A stretch of 54,063 bases of DNA from Streptococcus oralis (GCF_001578935.1 NZ_KQ969521.1:862287-916349), one strand, 5' to 3'; numbered from the stretch's first letter, positions 37,458 to 47,206 are shown. Translations and numbers: made by a program. The notes: generated by a model from the sequence alone, not told the origin.

Positions 37458-38315
37458 CTAATCCTTGTTCAGTGTTCGAAGCGCTGCCTGATAGGTTTGC
37501 TCCATAAGCATAGTAATGGTCATAGGACCAACTCCACCAGGTACAGGTGTGATGTGACTAGCAAGTGGTGCAACAGCATCATAATCAACATCTCCACAAA
37601 GCTTGCCATTTTCATCTCGGTTCATCCCAACGTCAATGACAACCGCTCCTGGTTTGACAAAGTCAGCAGTCACAAACTTAGCGCGACCGATTGCAACCAC
37701 AAGAATATCCGCCTTAGCAGCCACCTTGGCAAGATGATGGGTACGTGAGTGAGTCAAGGTCACTGTTGCATTTTTAGCCAAAAGAAGCTGAGCCATCGGT
37801 TTTCCAACGATATTTGAGCGACCGATAACAACCGCATGTTTACCTTCTAGATCAATCCCATACTCATGAAACATCTCCATAATTCCTGCTGGTGTTGAAG
37901 GAATCATAACTGGATGACCAGACCAGAGGCGACCCATGTTTAGGGGATGAAAACCATCCACGTCTTTTTCAGGGTCAATGGCTAATAAAACGGCCTCTTC
38001 ATCAATATGTCTTGGTAATGGTAACTGGACCAAAATCCCATGCCAAGCTGGATCTTGATTGTATTTGGCAATCAAGTCTAACAATTCCGCTTGTGTAATG
38101 GTTTCAGGAACTCGCACTACTTCACTACGGAAGCCAGCAGCGAGAGCTGACCGTTCCTTGTTGCGAACGTAGACTTGGCTGGCTGGATTGTTCCCCACCA
38201 AAATCACCACCAAGCCTGGAACTAAACCTGTTTCTTCTTTTAGTTTGGCAGTCTTTTCAGCTAACTGTCCTTGTAACTTAGCTGCAAGAGCCTTCCCATC
38301 AATAATCTGTGCCAT
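37458..38315 (-). CDS. folD: Bifunctional methylenetetrahydrofolate dehydrogenase/cyclohydrolase
   Basis: The 285-residue enzyme starts [15 protein letters not shown] at 38315; the 7-residue extension to 38336 is not conserved. Visible: [18 protein letters not shown] with the catalytic Lys of YVx[32 protein letters not shown], the NADP Rossmann motif [18 protein letters not shown] and [18 protein letters not shown]. It interconverts 5,10-methylene-THF, methenyl-THF and 10-formyl-THF. The ribosome site GAGAAGAG is weaker than its neighbours'. Confidence 0.96.
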   Translation of the reverse strand: MAQIIDGKALAAKLQGQLAEKTAKLKEETGLVPGLVVILVGNNPASQVYVRNKERSALAAGFRSEVVRVPETITQAELLDLIAKYNQDPAWHGILVQLPLPRHIDEEAVLLAIDPEKDVDGFHPLNMGRLWSGHPVMIPSTPAGIMEMFHEYGIDLEGKHAVVIGRSNIVGKPMAQLLLAKNATVTLTHSRTHHLAKVAAKADILVVAIGRAKFVTADFVKPGAVVIDVGMNRDENGKLCGDVDYDAVAPLASHITPVPGGVGPMTITMLMEQTYQAALRTLNKD

Positions 38316-38414
38316 ATCTCTTCTCTTTTCTATCAAATATCCTTTATTATAACAAAAAATACCTTGTCATTCTAACATTTCTTGACTAATAGACCTTATA
38401 GTCTGAAACTATAA

Positions 38415-38437
38415 GAAAAAGCTCATATCGAGCTTTT
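38415..38437. terminator. Hairpin between the tfoX-like pseudogene and folD
   Basis: AAAAAGCTC-atatc-GAGCTTTT forms a short stem flanked by A and T runs on both strands. On the minus strand it would end the transcript of the tfoX-like pseudogene and ABC genes. Confidence 0.75.
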
Positions 38438-38463
38438 GTGCCTATTTATACTAGGTAAATCTG

Positions 38464-38784
38464 TCATGCTTTCTTTTTGACTTTTGGAGCCGGTAAGACT
38501 TCATACATCTCCTTGATTAATCTCGTTAGAAATGACTTATCTTCAATGTCTTCTATCAAAATCATCTCCTTAGATTCTTCATAAGGACGTTCAAGTCTAG
38601 TCTGTCTCAGTTGATCCATGACCACCTTCACAGGCTTCAGTAACAAACGATTATCATAGATTCCCCCAATAATCTTCCCACGTTAATAAAGGATATACTA
38701 TCCCATCATTGGACGATAACTCATCTCCTCTAGCTCTGATAGCTGTTCGAGAATGAAATCTAAATATTCCTTACTGGAAGCCAT
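38464..38784 (-). pseudogene. TfoX N-terminal-domain-like protein, broken by two nonsense codons
   Basis: From the ATG at 38784 the frame reads MASSKEYLDFILEQLSELEE, MSYRPMMG, then TAG at codon 29 (38700-38698), YILY, TAA at codon 34 (38685-38683), RGKIIGGIYDNR and a 60-codon open tail ending PKVKKKA. Removing the two stops restores a 106-residue TfoX-N-type protein (MMGEY-IxYY-x-GKIIGGIYDNRLLLK pattern). There is no indel, only two substitutions, so decay seems recent. Intact relatives may regulate competence in Gamma-proteobacteria, but the small Firmicute proteins have no known role. Confidence 0.88.
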
Positions 38785-38817
38785 GATGCCTATTCCATTT
38801 CTTCTAAAAATGAAGTA

Positions 38818-39552
38818 TTACAAAACCTTACTCAAAAATTCCTTGGTCCGTTGTTCTTTTGTTTGATCGAAAATCTCTTCTGGCGTACCATCTTCGACAA
38901 CAACTCCATCCGCCATAAAGATAACACGGTCTGCTACCTCACGCGCAAAGCCCATTTCATGCGTCACAATCACCATAGTCATCCCTGACTTGGCAAGGTC
39001 TTGCATAACGGCTAAAACTTCTCCAACCATCTCAGGGTCTAGGGCTGACGTCGGCTCATCAAAGAGCAAAACATCTGGTTCCATAGCAAGTCCACGTGCA
39101 ATGGCAATCCGTTGTTGCTGACCACCTGACAAACTCTGTGGATAGGCCGTTGCCTTATCTGGCAAACCAACTTTTTCTAACAGTTCCTGTGCTCTTTTCT
39201 CCGCAACTTCCTTGCTTTCACCTTTGGTTTTAATTGGTGACAACGTGATATTTTCCATCACCGTCATATTGGGAAAGAGGTTGAATTGTTGGAATACCAT
39301 GCCCATCTTTTCACGCATGGCAAAAAGGTCATTTTTCTTATCAGTGATATCAACTCCTTCAAAGATAACCTTACCTTTACTTGCTTTTTCAAGGAGATTC
39401 ATCGAACGAAGGAGAGTTGATTTCCCGCTCCCTGACGGACCGATAATGACCACAACTTCTCCACGTTTAATCTCAAGATTGATGCCTTTTAAAACTTCAT
39501 TTTTCCCAAAAGACTTATGTAGTTCTTCAATTTTAATCAAGGTTTCTGCCAT
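38818..39552 (-). CDS. Polar amino-acid ABC transporter ATP-binding protein
   Basis: A 244-residue GlnQ/HisP-type ATPase: Walker [19 protein letters not shown] near residue 38, the Q-loop [16 protein letters not shown], signature [17 protein letters not shown] near residue 138, Walker [20 protein letters not shown] and the H-loop [18 protein letters not shown]. It powers import of polar amino acids. It overlaps the upstream permease gene at TAATG, showing tight coupling. Substrate specificity would come from a binding protein, which is not encoded beside it. Confidence 0.95.
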   Translation of the reverse strand: MAETLIKIEELHKSFGKNEVLKGINLEIKRGEVVVIIGPSGSGKSTLLRSMNLLEKASKGKVIFEGVDITDKKNDLFAMREKMGMVFQQFNLFPNMTVMENITLSPIKTKGESKEVAEKRAQELLEKVGLPDKATAYPQSLSGGQQQRIAIARGLAMEPDVLLFDEPTSALDPEMVGEVLAVMQDLAKSGMTMVIVTHEMGFAREVADRVIFMADGVVVEDGTPEEIFDQTKEQRTKEFLSKVL

Positions 39553-40241
39553 TATTTTTTGTCTCCTTGTCCAATATGTTTTTCAAATGCTTTCAACGCC
39601 ACTGTCAAAACAGAGGTCATAATCAAATAGTAAAAGGCTGCAAATAAAAGGGGAGTCAATGGTAAATAAGTTGTTGTTGCTACAGTCGTTGCACCGTTCC
39701 ATAACTCCATCACCCCAATCGCTGATAAGAGAGAACTATCCTTGATAATGGTGATAAATTCATTTCCAAGAGCTGGAAGAATATTCTTGATAGCTTGTGG
39801 CAAAATGACATAACGCATGGCATTTTTCGGACGAATACCAAGAGAGTAAGCGGCCTCTAACTGCCCTTTAGGAACCGCATTGATCCCCGCACGAACAGTT
39901 TCTGAAACGTAAGCTCCACTGTTCATAGAAATAATCAGAATACCAGGAATCAAACGAGAAAGATCAACTCCTAAAATTCCCACTTGGATAGTCGGAGCAT
40001 TGATATGCATAAGAGCAAAGGCAATCATTATTTGAACCATCATCGGAGTTCCACGGAAGATCCAAACATACACATTTGCAAACCAAACGAGCGGTTTAAA
40101 GCGTGATCGCTGAGCAAAGGCCAGTAACACACCTATAATGGTCCCTAAGCAGACAACAAGGATGGAAATCAAAACGGTAATCAGAGCACCATAGTTAAAA
40201 TATGGTAAATACTTTGGTAAAAAAGAAAAATTCATATTCAA
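39552..40241 (-). CDS. Polar amino-acid ABC transporter permease
   Basis: The 229-residue HisM/GlnP-type permease has about five membrane helices and the family EAA loop [35 protein letters not shown] near residues 135-170 that docks on the ATPase. It begins [18 protein letters not shown], and the first helix is [20 protein letters not shown]. Together with the ATPase it forms a minimal two-gene unit; a solute-binding protein must come from elsewhere. Confidence 0.93.
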   Translation of the reverse strand: MNMNFSFLPKYLPYFNYGALITVLISILVVCLGTIIGVLLAFAQRSRFKPLVWFANVYVWIFRGTPMMVQIMIAFALMHINAPTIQVGILGVDLSRLIPGILIISMNSGAYVSETVRAGINAVPKGQLEAAYSLGIRPKNAMRYVILPQAIKNILPALGNEFITIIKDSSLLSAIGVMELWNGATTVATTTYLPLTPLLFAAFYYLIMTSVLTVALKAFEKHIGQGDKK

Positions 40242-40424
40242 TCAACTTTCTATGCATTTTTGTATGATTATAACATGAATTGAATTAAAATGCAATCCTT
40301 TTTCTCTAATTTTAACAATTAACTTGATAGAATGGAGAAATAGAGAGAAATCACAGTTTTTTTCTAGTCAACTACCTCTTGTTTATGGTAAAATAGAAAC
40401 GATAAGAAATGGAGGAGAATCAAA

Positions 40425-40655
40425 ATGGAATCACATTTGGTTAGAATCATTAACCGCCTAGAAGCAATGACAAAAGATGGTGGAAATCTAAAACGTAATT
40501 TTGAACGTGAAGGTGTTGTCGTCGCAGAAGTTGCATACAGCCACGACGAAGAAAACGGATCACTCTTCACCCTTCGCGATGTAGAAGCTCGTGAAACTTA
40601 TACCTTTGATAGCATTGATTTGATTGCAATGGAGATCTACGAACTCCTTTACTAA
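40425..40655 (+). CDS. DUF1797 family protein
   Basis: A 76-residue protein, MESHLVRIINRLEAMTKDGG and then NFEREGVVVAEVAYSHDEENGSLFTLRDVEARETYTFDSID, matching the small YkuJ/DUF1797 family. Function is unknown; a small alpha/beta protein structure is known for the family. GGAGGAG lies 9 bases before the ATG. It is a single gene between the divergent ABC genes and clpE. An AAAATAG-type -10 (TAAAAT at 40389) precedes it. Confidence 0.9.
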   Translation: MESHLVRIINRLEAMTKDGGNLKRNFEREGVVVAEVAYSHDEENGSLFTLRDVEARETYTFDSIDLIAMEIYELLY

Positions 40656-40793
40656 TATAAAAACAACGGGCAGTAAGGCCCGATGAATGAGAATCCTTTT
40701 TGTCACCGCAAATGGGATTTTTTCTTAACTTCAATGTCGCTTGATTCTCCATGAATCCGTCTTTTAAAAACGACCACTTCCCAATCTTTTTAC
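40656..40793. other. Spacer between the DUF1797 gene and the clpE promoter
   Basis: A 138-bp spacer. GAGAATC (40688) and GATTCTC (40742) are inverted and enclose a T-rich stretch, so a loose hairpin is possible, but no clear Rho-independent terminator and no gene were identified. Confidence 0.35.
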
Positions 40794-40871
40794 TTGCTTT
40801 ACACCTTAATCATGCTATAATGAGAGTATAAAACTTTGACTATTCTTGACCTTTTTCTTAGGCCAAGAATA
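40794..40871 (+). promoter_or_regulatory. clpE promoter, CtsR box and leader hairpin
   Basis: TTGCTT (40794-40799), 16 bases and TATAAT (40816-40821), with a TGC extension, form the promoter. TTTGACTATTCTTGACC (40835-40851) matches the inverted CtsR heptad repeat (GGTCAAANANNGTCAAA on the other strand). The downstream heptad overlaps a hairpin TATTCTTGACC / GGCCAAGAATA (40841-40851 and 40861-40871) in the leader. Confidence 0.8.
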
Positions 40872-40892
40872 AGAATGAAATGAGGTAGATGT

Positions 40893-43160
40893 ATGCTCTG
40901 TCAAAACTGTAAAATTAACGACTCAACAATTCATCTGTATACCAATATCAATGGACAACAAAAGCAAATTGATCTCTGTCAAAATTGCTATAAAATTATC
41001 AAAACAGATCCAAATAATACCCTCTTTAAAGGAATGACTGACTTAAACAATCATGACTTTGATCCTTTCGGCGATTTCTTCAACGATCTAAACAATTTCA
41101 GACCTTCTAACAACACTCCTCCTACTCCCCCGACCCAATCAGGTGGAGGTTACGGTGGAAACGGCGGTTATGGTTCCCAAAATCGTGGACCTGCCCAAAC
41201 TCCGCCTCCAAGCCAAGAAAAAGGCCTGCTTGAAGAATTTGGTATCAACGTAACTGAGATTGCCCGTCGTGGCGATATCGATCCCGTTATTGGGCGCGAT
41301 GATGAGATTATCCGTGTCATCGAGATTCTCAATCGTAGAACCAAGAATAATCCTGTCCTTATCGGAGAACCAGGTGTTGGTAAAACTGCCGTTGTCGAAG
41401 GTCTAGCTCAGAAAATCGTTGATGGCGATGTACCACACAAACTCCAAGGCAAGCAAGTTATCCGTTTGGATGTGGTCAGTCTAGTTCAAGGAACAGGGAT
41501 CCGAGGCCAATTTGAAGAACGTATGCAAAAGCTCATGGAAGAAATCCGCAAACGAGAGGACATCATCCTCTTTATCGATGAAATCCATGAAATTGTCGGT
41601 GCAGGTTCGGCGGGCGATGGCAATATGGATGCAGGAAATATCCTCAAACCAGCCCTTGCCCGTGGTGAATTGCAATTGGTCGGTGCCACTACTCTCAATG
41701 AATACCGCATCATTGAAAAAGATGCTGCCCTAGAGCGCCGTATGCAACCTGTCAAGGTAGATGAACCAACTGTCGAAGAAACCATTATCATCCTTAAAGG
41801 GGTTCAAAAGAAATACGAAGACTACCATCACGTCAAGTATACTGATGCTGCTATCGAAGCTGCTGCAAATCTTTCCAACCGCTACATCCAAGACCGCTTC
41901 TTACCAGACAAGGCTATTGACCTGTTAGATGAAGCTGGTTCAAAGATGAATCTGACGCTGAACTTTATTGATCCTAAAGTGATTGATCAGCGCTTAATTG
42001 AGGCTGAAAATCTCAAGGCTCAAGCTACACGAGAGGAAGACTTTGAAAAAGCCGCTTATTTCCGCGATCAGATTGCCAAGTACAAGGAAATGCAAAAGAA
42101 CAAGGTGACCGATCAGGATACTCCAATCATCAGCGAGAAAACCATTGAACATATCATTGAGCAGAAAACCAATATCCCTGTTGGAGAACTCAAAGAAAAG
42201 GAACAATCTCAGCTTATCCATCTAGCAGACGACCTCAAAGCTCATGTCATTGGTCAAGATGAAGCTGTCGATAAGATTGCCAAAGCCATCCGTCGAAATC
42301 GTGTTGGACTTGGAACTCCTAACCGCCCAATCGGAAGCTTCCTCTTTGTCGGACCAACTGGTGTCGGTAAGACAGAACTTTCCAAACAACTAGCCATTGA
42401 GCTCTTTGGTTCTGCTGACAGCATGATTCGCTTTGACATGAGCGAATACATGGAAAAACACAGCGTGGCTAAATTAGTCGGTGCCCCTCCAGGTTATGTA
42501 GGCTACGATGAAGCGGGTCAATTAACAGAAAAAGTTCGTCGCAATCCTTACTCTCTCATCCTTCTCGATGAAGTCGAGAAAGCCCATCCAGATGTGATGC
42601 ACATGTTCCTCCAAGTCTTGGACGATGGCCGTTTAACAGATGGGCAAGGACGTACCGTTAGCTTCAAGGACGCCATTATTATCATGACCTCAAATGCAGG
42701 TACAGGTAAGGCCGAAGCCAGTGTTGGTTTTGGGGCAGCTCGTGAAGGTCGAACCAACTCTGTTCTCGGTGAACTCGGTAACTTCTTTAGCCCAGAGTTT
42801 ATGAACCGTTTTGACGGCATCATCGAATTTAAACCTCTCAGCAAGGACAACCTTCTCCAAATCGTCGAACTTATGCTAGCGGATGTCAACAAACGCCTCT
42901 CTAGTAACAACATCCATCTCGATGTGACAGATAAGGTCAAGGAAAAGTTGGTTGACTTGGGATATGATCCAAAAATGGGAGCACGCCCACTCCGTCGTAC
43001 CATTCAAGACCATATCGAGGATGCCATCACAGACTACTACCTTGAAAACCCAAGTGAAAAAGAACTCAAGGCAGTTATGACAAGCAATGGTAAGATTCAA
43101 ATCAAATCTGCCAAAAAAATCGAGAAAGCAGAAGAAATTGCTTCTGAAAGAGAAGATTAG
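40893..43160 (+). CDS. clpE: ATP-dependent Clp protease ATPase subunit ClpE
   Basis: The 755-residue HSP100 ATPase has the ClpE-specific N-terminal zinc finger (Cys3, Cys6, Cys29, Cys32 in LCQNCK and LCQNCYK), a Gly/Pro/Asn-rich linker, AAA+ domain 1 (Walker [14 protein letters not shown], Walker [13 protein letters not shown]), a UVR-like middle region ([19 protein letters not shown]) and AAA+ domain 2 ([30 protein letters not shown]). ClpE partners with ClpP to unfold stress-damaged proteins and helps remove CtsR. CtsR binding upstream implies heat/stress induction. Confidence 0.97.
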   Translation: MLCQNCKINDSTIHLYTNINGQQKQIDLCQNCYKIIKTDPNNTLFKGMTDLNNHDFDPFGDFFNDLNNFRPSNNTPPTPPTQSGGGYGGNGGYGSQNRGPAQTPPPSQEKGLLEEFGINVTEIARRGDIDPVIGRDDEIIRVIEILNRRTKNNPVLIGEPGVGKTAVVEGLAQKIVDGDVPHKLQGKQVIRLDVVSLVQGTGIRGQFEERMQKLMEEIRKREDIILFIDEIHEIVGAGSAGDGNMDAGNILKPALARGELQLVGATTLNEYRIIEKDAALERRMQPVKVDEPTVEETIIILKGVQKKYEDYHHVKYTDAAIEAAANLSNRYIQDRFLPDKAIDLLDEAGSKMNLTLNFIDPKVIDQRLIEAENLKAQATREEDFEKAAYFRDQIAKYKEMQKNKVTDQDTPIISEKTIEHIIEQKTNIPVGELKEKEQSQLIHLADDLKAHVIGQDEAVDKIAKAIRRNRVGLGTPNRPIGSFLFVGPTGVGKTELSKQLAIELFGSADSMIRFDMSEYMEKHSVAKLVGAPPGYVGYDEAGQLTEKVRRNPYSLILLDEVEKAHPDVMHMFLQVLDDGRLTDGQGRTVSFKDAIIIMTSNAGTGKAEASVGFGAAREGRTNSVLGELGNFFSPEFMNRFDGIIEFKPLSKDNLLQIVELMLADVNKRLSSNNIHLDVTDKVKEKLVDLGYDPKMGARPLRRTIQDHIEDAITDYYLENPSEKELKAVMTSNGKIQIKSAKKIEKAEEIASERED

Positions 43161-43167
43161 AACTCGT

Positions 43168-43205
43168 AAAAAAGAACAGGAAACAAGATTTCCTGTTCTT
43201 TTTTA
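43168..43205. terminator. Bidirectional terminator, clpE and GyrI-like gene
   Basis: AAAAAAGAACAGGAAA-caag-ATTTCCTGTTCTTTTTT serves both convergent genes; its end overlaps the stop of the GyrI-like gene. Confidence 0.93.
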
Positions 43206-43817
43206 ATTCTCTTCTTGAACTTGATAGCGAAGAATTGTTTTCAATTTACTTGGCTCCGTTCGATGAATATTATTGAGATAGATTTCTCGGTGGACTTCCG
43301 AAGTTCTTTTGAGTTTATGAAGTTGACAAAAATGCTCCATCTCTGCAAAAGTCTCATTTTCAGTATCAAAAGGTCCTACATGAAGCATAGCAAGGATTTG
43401 GCCTTCTTCTATCATTTCAAAACGAATAGCCTCATAAAGAAGATTTGGCTTCTTGATTTTGACCTCTTCCAAAGCTTTTTCAAATAGTTCTCTCGTAATA
43501 AAATCGGGTTGCCCAATCATAATACTATAAGAAAGCTCACTTTTTACCAGTTCTCCTTCCTTCTCCTTTTTCCAGATACCTTCTAAAGGAAAGACAGTAA
43601 AATCAGTGTAAACCTCATCCAGAGGAGTTTTTTTATACTTCATCTTTATCGCATAGGCTAAGACATATAAGGCCCCTACTCGTTCTGAAAAATCTTCTTG
43701 GTTTGGATCGCCTTTACCATCAATCACGATATAGGATTGACCAGATACCTGCAATATAGTGGGCTTAGCCTTCACTTGATAAAGATCTTTCGCTTCTTTT
43801 CTCCATTCGTACTTCAT
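43203..43817 (-). CDS. GyrI-like small-molecule-binding domain protein
   Basis: A 204-residue protein starting MKYEWRKEAKDLYQVKAKPT at 43817, with AAAGGAG upstream; the frame to 43865 lacks a ribosome site. It resembles the GyrI-like/YdeI-type effector-binding proteins: YIVIDGKGDPNQEDFSERVGALY near residue 31, PLEGIWKK near 77, and MLHVGPFDTENETFAEMEHF near 155, where a conserved Glu lies in relatives. Such domains bind or hydrolyse toxic cyclic or cationic compounds. It is cotranscribed with the WYL regulator just upstream, a typical regulator-effector pair. Confidence 0.75.
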   Translation of the reverse strand: MKYEWRKEAKDLYQVKAKPTILQVSGQSYIVIDGKGDPNQEDFSERVGALYVLAYAIKMKYKKTPLDEVYTDFTVFPLEGIWKKEKEGELVKSELSYSIMIGQPDFITRELFEKALEEVKIKKPNLLYEAIRFEMIEEGQILAMLHVGPFDTENETFAEMEHFCQLHKLKRTSEVHREIYLNNIHRTEPSKLKTILRYQVQEEN

Positions 43818-43871
43818 TTGGTTCTTCTCCTTTCTATCTCTAGTATAGCACCAAAAACCTGACATCTTCTG

Positions 43872-44774
43872 TCAAGATTTGTAAAGTTTTTGGATTTTTT
43901 CTAATCTAGAAAGCAATTCCTTCTTCAGATGATTGGGGACGAGTGTTTCCACCCCATCTAGATAAGATAGAAGGTAAGTATACAGACTTTCGTGCTCTGG
44001 TAAGACTGTCTTGACATAGTAGTAGCCATCTCTCCCCAAACTAATCTCATCTTCTGAAAAATCTTCATAAACCCGGAAAGCAAGCTTGGGGCTAAACTTC
44101 AAGGAAACTTCGATTTGATTTGCCACTTGATCTGAACTATCAACGGAATCCAGCACATTTTTCTGCTTCACAGTTTCAGTTGTTAGGTGATAATTCCTAA
44201 TTCTAGACAATTTGAAAAAACGCCACTCTTCCTTCAAACAACAGTAGGCATGAAGATACCAATCTCTCTTTTTAAATACGAGTTTAAAAGGTTCAACTGC
44301 ACGAATCGTTTTCTGACCACCCCCACCTAGATAAGTGATTACCAGCCGTCTTTTCTCAAGAATAGCTTGTTTGATGTTATCAAATAATTCTTTTTGACCT
44401 TCTCGCTTTCTCCAGTCAGTCAAGTCTACTTCTATCCAAGGACTGGTAGAAACTTGAAAAATAGATTCCAATTTTTCAAGTAACAGGTCTTGCCTATCAT
44501 CAGTCAGGGCTTGAATCCCTTGCAAAGCTGACAGAAGTTCTATTTTTTCATCCTCAGATATGAGAGCACGATCCAGAACAAAGTCTTTCATTAAAAAGAT
44601 TCCGCCCGCCTTCCCAGGTATCGAATAAAGGGGAATCCCCGCCATACTCAACCGCTCGATATCACGATAAATCGTTCGTACAGATACTTCAAATAATCGG
44701 GCTAATTCAGGAGCCGTTGTACTGCCTTTTTCTAAAAGTAGATATAGGATACGAAATAGTCTTGATTCTGCCAT
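43872..44774 (-). CDS. WYL-domain HTH transcriptional regulator (YafY type)
   Basis: The 300-residue protein has an N-terminal HTH_11 domain (SRLFRILYLLLEKGSTTAPE, VSVRTIYRDIERLSMAGIPLY) and a WYL domain with RLVITYLGGGG and AVEPFKLVFKKRDWYLHAYCCLKEEWRFFKLSRI near residues 165-200, then a WCX-like C-terminal region. WYL domains sense small ligands or nucleic acids. It probably controls its operon with the GyrI-like gene, 55 bp downstream. Confidence 0.9.
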   Translation of the reverse strand: MAESRLFRILYLLLEKGSTTAPELARLFEVSVRTIYRDIERLSMAGIPLYSIPGKAGGIFLMKDFVLDRALISEDEKIELLSALQGIQALTDDRQDLLLEKLESIFQVSTSPWIEVDLTDWRKREGQKELFDNIKQAILEKRRLVITYLGGGGQKTIRAVEPFKLVFKKRDWYLHAYCCLKEEWRFFKLSRIRNYHLTTETVKQKNVLDSVDSSDQVANQIEVSLKFSPKLAFRVYEDFSEDEISLGRDGYYYVKTVLPEHESLYTYLLSYLDGVETLVPNHLKKELLSRLEKIQKLYKS

Positions 44775-44887
44775 AAAATCACCTCTCTTTTATTATACCA
44801 GTTGTAGTGCTAGGATTGGAAAATTTAACGAGACAAGTATTGATCAAGACAAAGTAGCTTTTTCTGCACAAGTTCGTTGGTTTATTC

Positions 44888-44916
44888 TTGACAGCTAGCG
44901 CCTCGTCCATTATGAT
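44888..44916 (+). promoter_or_regulatory. Promoter of the NUDIX gene
   Basis: TTGACA (44888-44893), 17 bases and TATGAT (44911-44916). It rules out translation starting at 44888 and supports the ATG at 44951. Confidence 0.82.
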
Positions 44917-44950
44917 AATAATAAAGATACTAGAGAATGAGGAAAATGCA

Positions 44951-45403
44951 ATGGCAAACCCAACTTTTGGTGATAAAAAAGAGAATGTGACCTACCAGCC
45001 CCGCCATGGTGTGTACGCAGTTATTCCTGATGCAGAAAAAAAACAAATCGTCTTAGTCCAAGCTCCCAATGGTGCTTGGTTCTTGCCAGGTGGAGAGATT
45101 GAAGCAGGCGAAGATCATCAAGAAGCACTGAAGAGAGAACTAATCGAAGAACTTGGCTTTACAGCTGAGATTGGAACCTATTATGGGCAAGCTGATGAGT
45201 ATTTCTACTCTCGCCACCGTGATACCTACTACTACAATCCAGCTTACCTCTATGAAGCTATTTCTTTCCAAGAAGTACAAAAACCATTGGAAAATTTTAA
45301 TCATATTGCTTGGTTTCCTATTGATGAAGCAATTGAAAAACTCAAACGTGGTAGCCACAAATGGGGCATTGAAGCATGGAAAATCCAGCATGGGATTGAC
45401 TAA
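44951..45403 (+). CDS. NUDIX hydrolase
   Basis: The 150-residue protein starts MANPTFGDKKENVTYQPRHG at 44951 with GAGGAAA upstream. The Nudix box is complete: GGEIEAGEDHQEALKRELIEELGF fits G-x5-E-x7-RE-U-x-EE-x-GU. NUDIX enzymes cleave nucleoside diphosphates linked to another group; this one resembles MutT/Ap4A-type house-cleaning enzymes, but substrate is not predictable. Followed by the DUF1827 gene on the same strand. Confidence 0.92.
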   Translation: MANPTFGDKKENVTYQPRHGVYAVIPDAEKKQIVLVQAPNGAWFLPGGEIEAGEDHQEALKRELIEELGFTAEIGTYYGQADEYFYSRHRDTYYYNPAYLYEAISFQEVQKPLENFNHIAWFPIDEAIEKLKRGSHKWGIEAWKIQHGID

Positions 45404-45426
45404 AATACACGATTTTATCCAAAAAG

Positions 45427-45435
45427 TGCTATAAT
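45427..45435 (+). promoter_or_regulatory. Extended -10 promoter of the DUF1827 gene
   Basis: GTGCTATAAT includes the TGnTATAAT extended -10 form (TATAAT at 45430-45435), 28 bp before the ATG. No good -35 was seen, as is common for extended -10 promoters in streptococci. Confidence 0.65.
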
Positions 45436-45462
45436 AGAGTTAGAAATACAGGAGGGTATACT

Positions 45463-45762
45463 ATGAAGCTCATCAATACGACAAACTCGCACTCGCATCT
45501 CGTTAAAAGTCAATTAGAAAGCACAGACGCAACACTTGTTGAAGTCTATTCTGCAGGAAATACTGATGTGGTTTTTACACAAGCCCCGCTTCACTATGAA
45601 ATCCTCATTTCAAACAAACACCGGGCTATTCGTGACTCTGAAATCGAAATTATCCAAGACTTTTTCATGAAACGTAAAATAGATAAAGGAACCGTAGACG
45701 AAGCCAATATCAAAACTATCTATTCAGATAAATTGATTGAGATTTCAATCCCTATAAAATAA
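45463..45762 (+). CDS. DUF1827 family protein
   Basis: A 99-residue protein starting MKLINTTNSHSHLVKSQLES with CAGGAGG upstream. It matches the small DUF1827 family of lactic-acid bacteria (FTQAPLHYEILISNKHRAIRD is the conserved core). No function is known. Convergent with metK and sharing its terminator. Confidence 0.85.
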   Translation: MKLINTTNSHSHLVKSQLESTDATLVEVYSAGNTDVVFTQAPLHYEILISNKHRAIRDSEIEIIQDFFMKRKIDKGTVDEANIKTIYSDKLIEISIPIK

Positions 45763-45795
45763 GAAGATTGGTCGGGAAAGCTGGTTTTCACTCAC

Positions 45796-45833
45796 AAAAA
45801 AGATTGGCAGTATGCAACTACCAATCTTTTTTC
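45796..45833. terminator. Bidirectional terminator, DUF1827 gene and metK
   Basis: AAAAAAGATTGGCAG-tatgcaa-CTACCAATCTTTTTT; the stem has one mismatch and runs of A and T on both sides. Confidence 0.93.
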
Positions 45834-45836
45834 ATT

Positions 45837-47027
45837 TTATTTCACTGCTTCTTTCAAAGCATCTACCTTGTCCAAACGTTCCCATGGAAGGTCAATATCT
45901 GTACGTCCCATGTGTCCATAAGCCGCTGTTTGACGGTAAATTGGACATTTAAGATTCAGCATTTGGATAATTCCTGCAGGGCGAAGGTCAAAGATTTGAC
46001 GCGCTGCTTTTTCAAGCTTACTTTCAGCTACTGTTCCTGTACCAAAAGTATCAATACGAACAGAAACAGGCTGCGCTACCCCGATAGCATAAGCCAATTG
46101 CACTTCTGCTTTCTTAGCAAGACCTGCTGCCACGATATTCTTGGCAATGTAGCGAGCTGCATAAGAGGCTGAACGGTCCACCTTCGTCGCATCCTTACCA
46201 GAGAAGGCACCACCACCATGACGAGAGTAGCCACCATAGGTATCCACGATAATCTTACGACCAGTCAAACCTGAGTCTCCTTGAGGTCCACCAATTACAA
46301 AGCGGCCAGTCGGATTGATGAAGAATTTTGTTTGATCATCCAAGTAGGAAGCTGGAATAACTTCTTTGATAACCTTGTCAATCACATCTTTGTGGATTTG
46401 TTCATTAGTAGCTTCTGGATCGTGCTGAGTTGAAATAACGACTGTGTCCACACGTACCGGACGGTCATTTTCATCATACTCAACTGTAACTTGTGATTTG
46501 GCATCTGGACGGAGATAGCTGATTTCACCAGACTTACGAAGTTCTGCCAAACGACGAACCAACTTGTGGCTAAGTGAGATTGGCAAAGGCATGAGTTCTT
46601 CTGTCTCATCCACTGCAAACCCGAACATGAGACCTTGATCTCCAGCTCCAATCAAGTCAAGTGGATCTTGGTCTGCATTTCCACGGACCTCCAAGGCTTC
46701 GTTAACACCTTGGGCAATATCTGGTGACTGCTCAACAAGTGACGGATGAACTCCCACCGTCTCCGCAGAAAAACCATATTCTGCATTGGTATAACCAATC
46801 TCTGCAATGGTATCACGAACCACACGGTTAATATCTACATAGGCATTCGTAGAAATTTCACCAAAAACATGGACAGAACCCGTGTACACAGCTGTCTCAG
46901 CAGCAACGTGCGCCTCTGGATCCTTTGCTAAAATAGCATCCAAAATCGCATCTGAAATTTGGTCTGCAATCTTATCCGGATGCCCCTCAGATACAGATTC
47001 AGACGTGAATAATTTACGTTCTGACAT
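45837..47027 (-). CDS. metK: S-adenosylmethionine synthetase
   Basis: The 396-residue enzyme starts [23 protein letters not shown]. Signatures include [16 protein letters not shown] near residue 115, the [23 protein letters not shown] loop (here [20 protein letters not shown]) near 275, and [22 protein letters not shown] near 245. It makes SAM from methionine and ATP. Its ribosome site is embedded in an SMK-type SAM-III riboswitch, so SAM should shut off translation. Confidence 0.97.
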   Translation of the reverse strand: MSERKLFTSESVSEGHPDKIADQISDAILDAILAKDPEAHVAAETAVYTGSVHVFGEISTNAYVDINRVVRDTIAEIGYTNAEYGFSAETVGVHPSLVEQSPDIAQGVNEALEVRGNADQDPLDLIGAGDQGLMFGFAVDETEELMPLPISLSHKLVRRLAELRKSGEISYLRPDAKSQVTVEYDENDRPVRVDTVVISTQHDPEATNEQIHKDVIDKVIKEVIPASYLDDQTKFFINPTGRFVIGGPQGDSGLTGRKIIVDTYGGYSRHGGGAFSGKDATKVDRSASYAARYIAKNIVAAGLAKKAEVQLAYAIGVAQPVSVRIDTFGTGTVAESKLEKAARQIFDLRPAGIIQMLNLKCPIYRQTAAYGHMGRTDIDLPWERLDKVDALKEAVK

Positions 47028-47028
47028 A

Positions 47029-47125
47029 AAAATGTCCCCCCTTAAAAAATATTGTTATAGAGTTACAAAGTACTGATAGGAAAACTACTAGTAATGAATA
47101 CCTACCACCTTATCGGGACTATATA
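47029..47125 (-). promoter_or_regulatory. SMK box (SAM-III) riboswitch of metK
   Basis: The leader carries TAGTCCCGATAAGGTGGTAGG (47122 downward), TACTTTGTAACTC and the ribosome site AAGGGGGGACA (47044-47034 region), the three conserved parts of the SMK box. GTCCC can pair with GGGGAC of the ribosome site, so SAM binding would hide it and stop translation. This riboswitch class is typical for metK in Lactobacillales. Confidence 0.88.
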
Positions 47126-47133
47126 ACCTTATC

Positions 47134-47139
47134 ATTATA
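47134..47139 (-). promoter_or_regulatory. -10 box of the metK promoter
   Basis: TATAAT on the minus strand, preceded by GTGG, lies just upstream of the riboswitch. The matching -35 (TGCAAA-like) is weak. Confidence 0.6.
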
Positions 47140-47178
47140 CCACTTTTTACTTTTTTTTGCAGTATTTTCTCTAAATCG

Positions 47179-47206
47179 AAAAAAAGAACCTTACGGCTCT
47201 TTTCTC
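47179..47206 (-). terminator. Terminator downstream of the VWA surface-protein gene
   Basis: AAAGAGCC-gtaa-GGTTCTTT followed by TTTTC on the minus strand, about 125 bp after the VWA gene stop; the intervening stretch holds no gene. Confidence 0.75.

Noticed and set aside
39212..39622. 136-codon plus-strand frame inside the ABC ATPase gene
   Set aside because: Shadow of the ATPase and the permease junction; no promoter or ribosome site.
42548..43003. 151-codon minus-strand frame inside clpE
   Set aside because: Antisense shadow of the conserved ClpE second AAA+ domain.
45768..46172. 134-codon plus-strand frame after the DUF1827 gene
   Set aside because: It starts across the bidirectional terminator and is antisense to metK.
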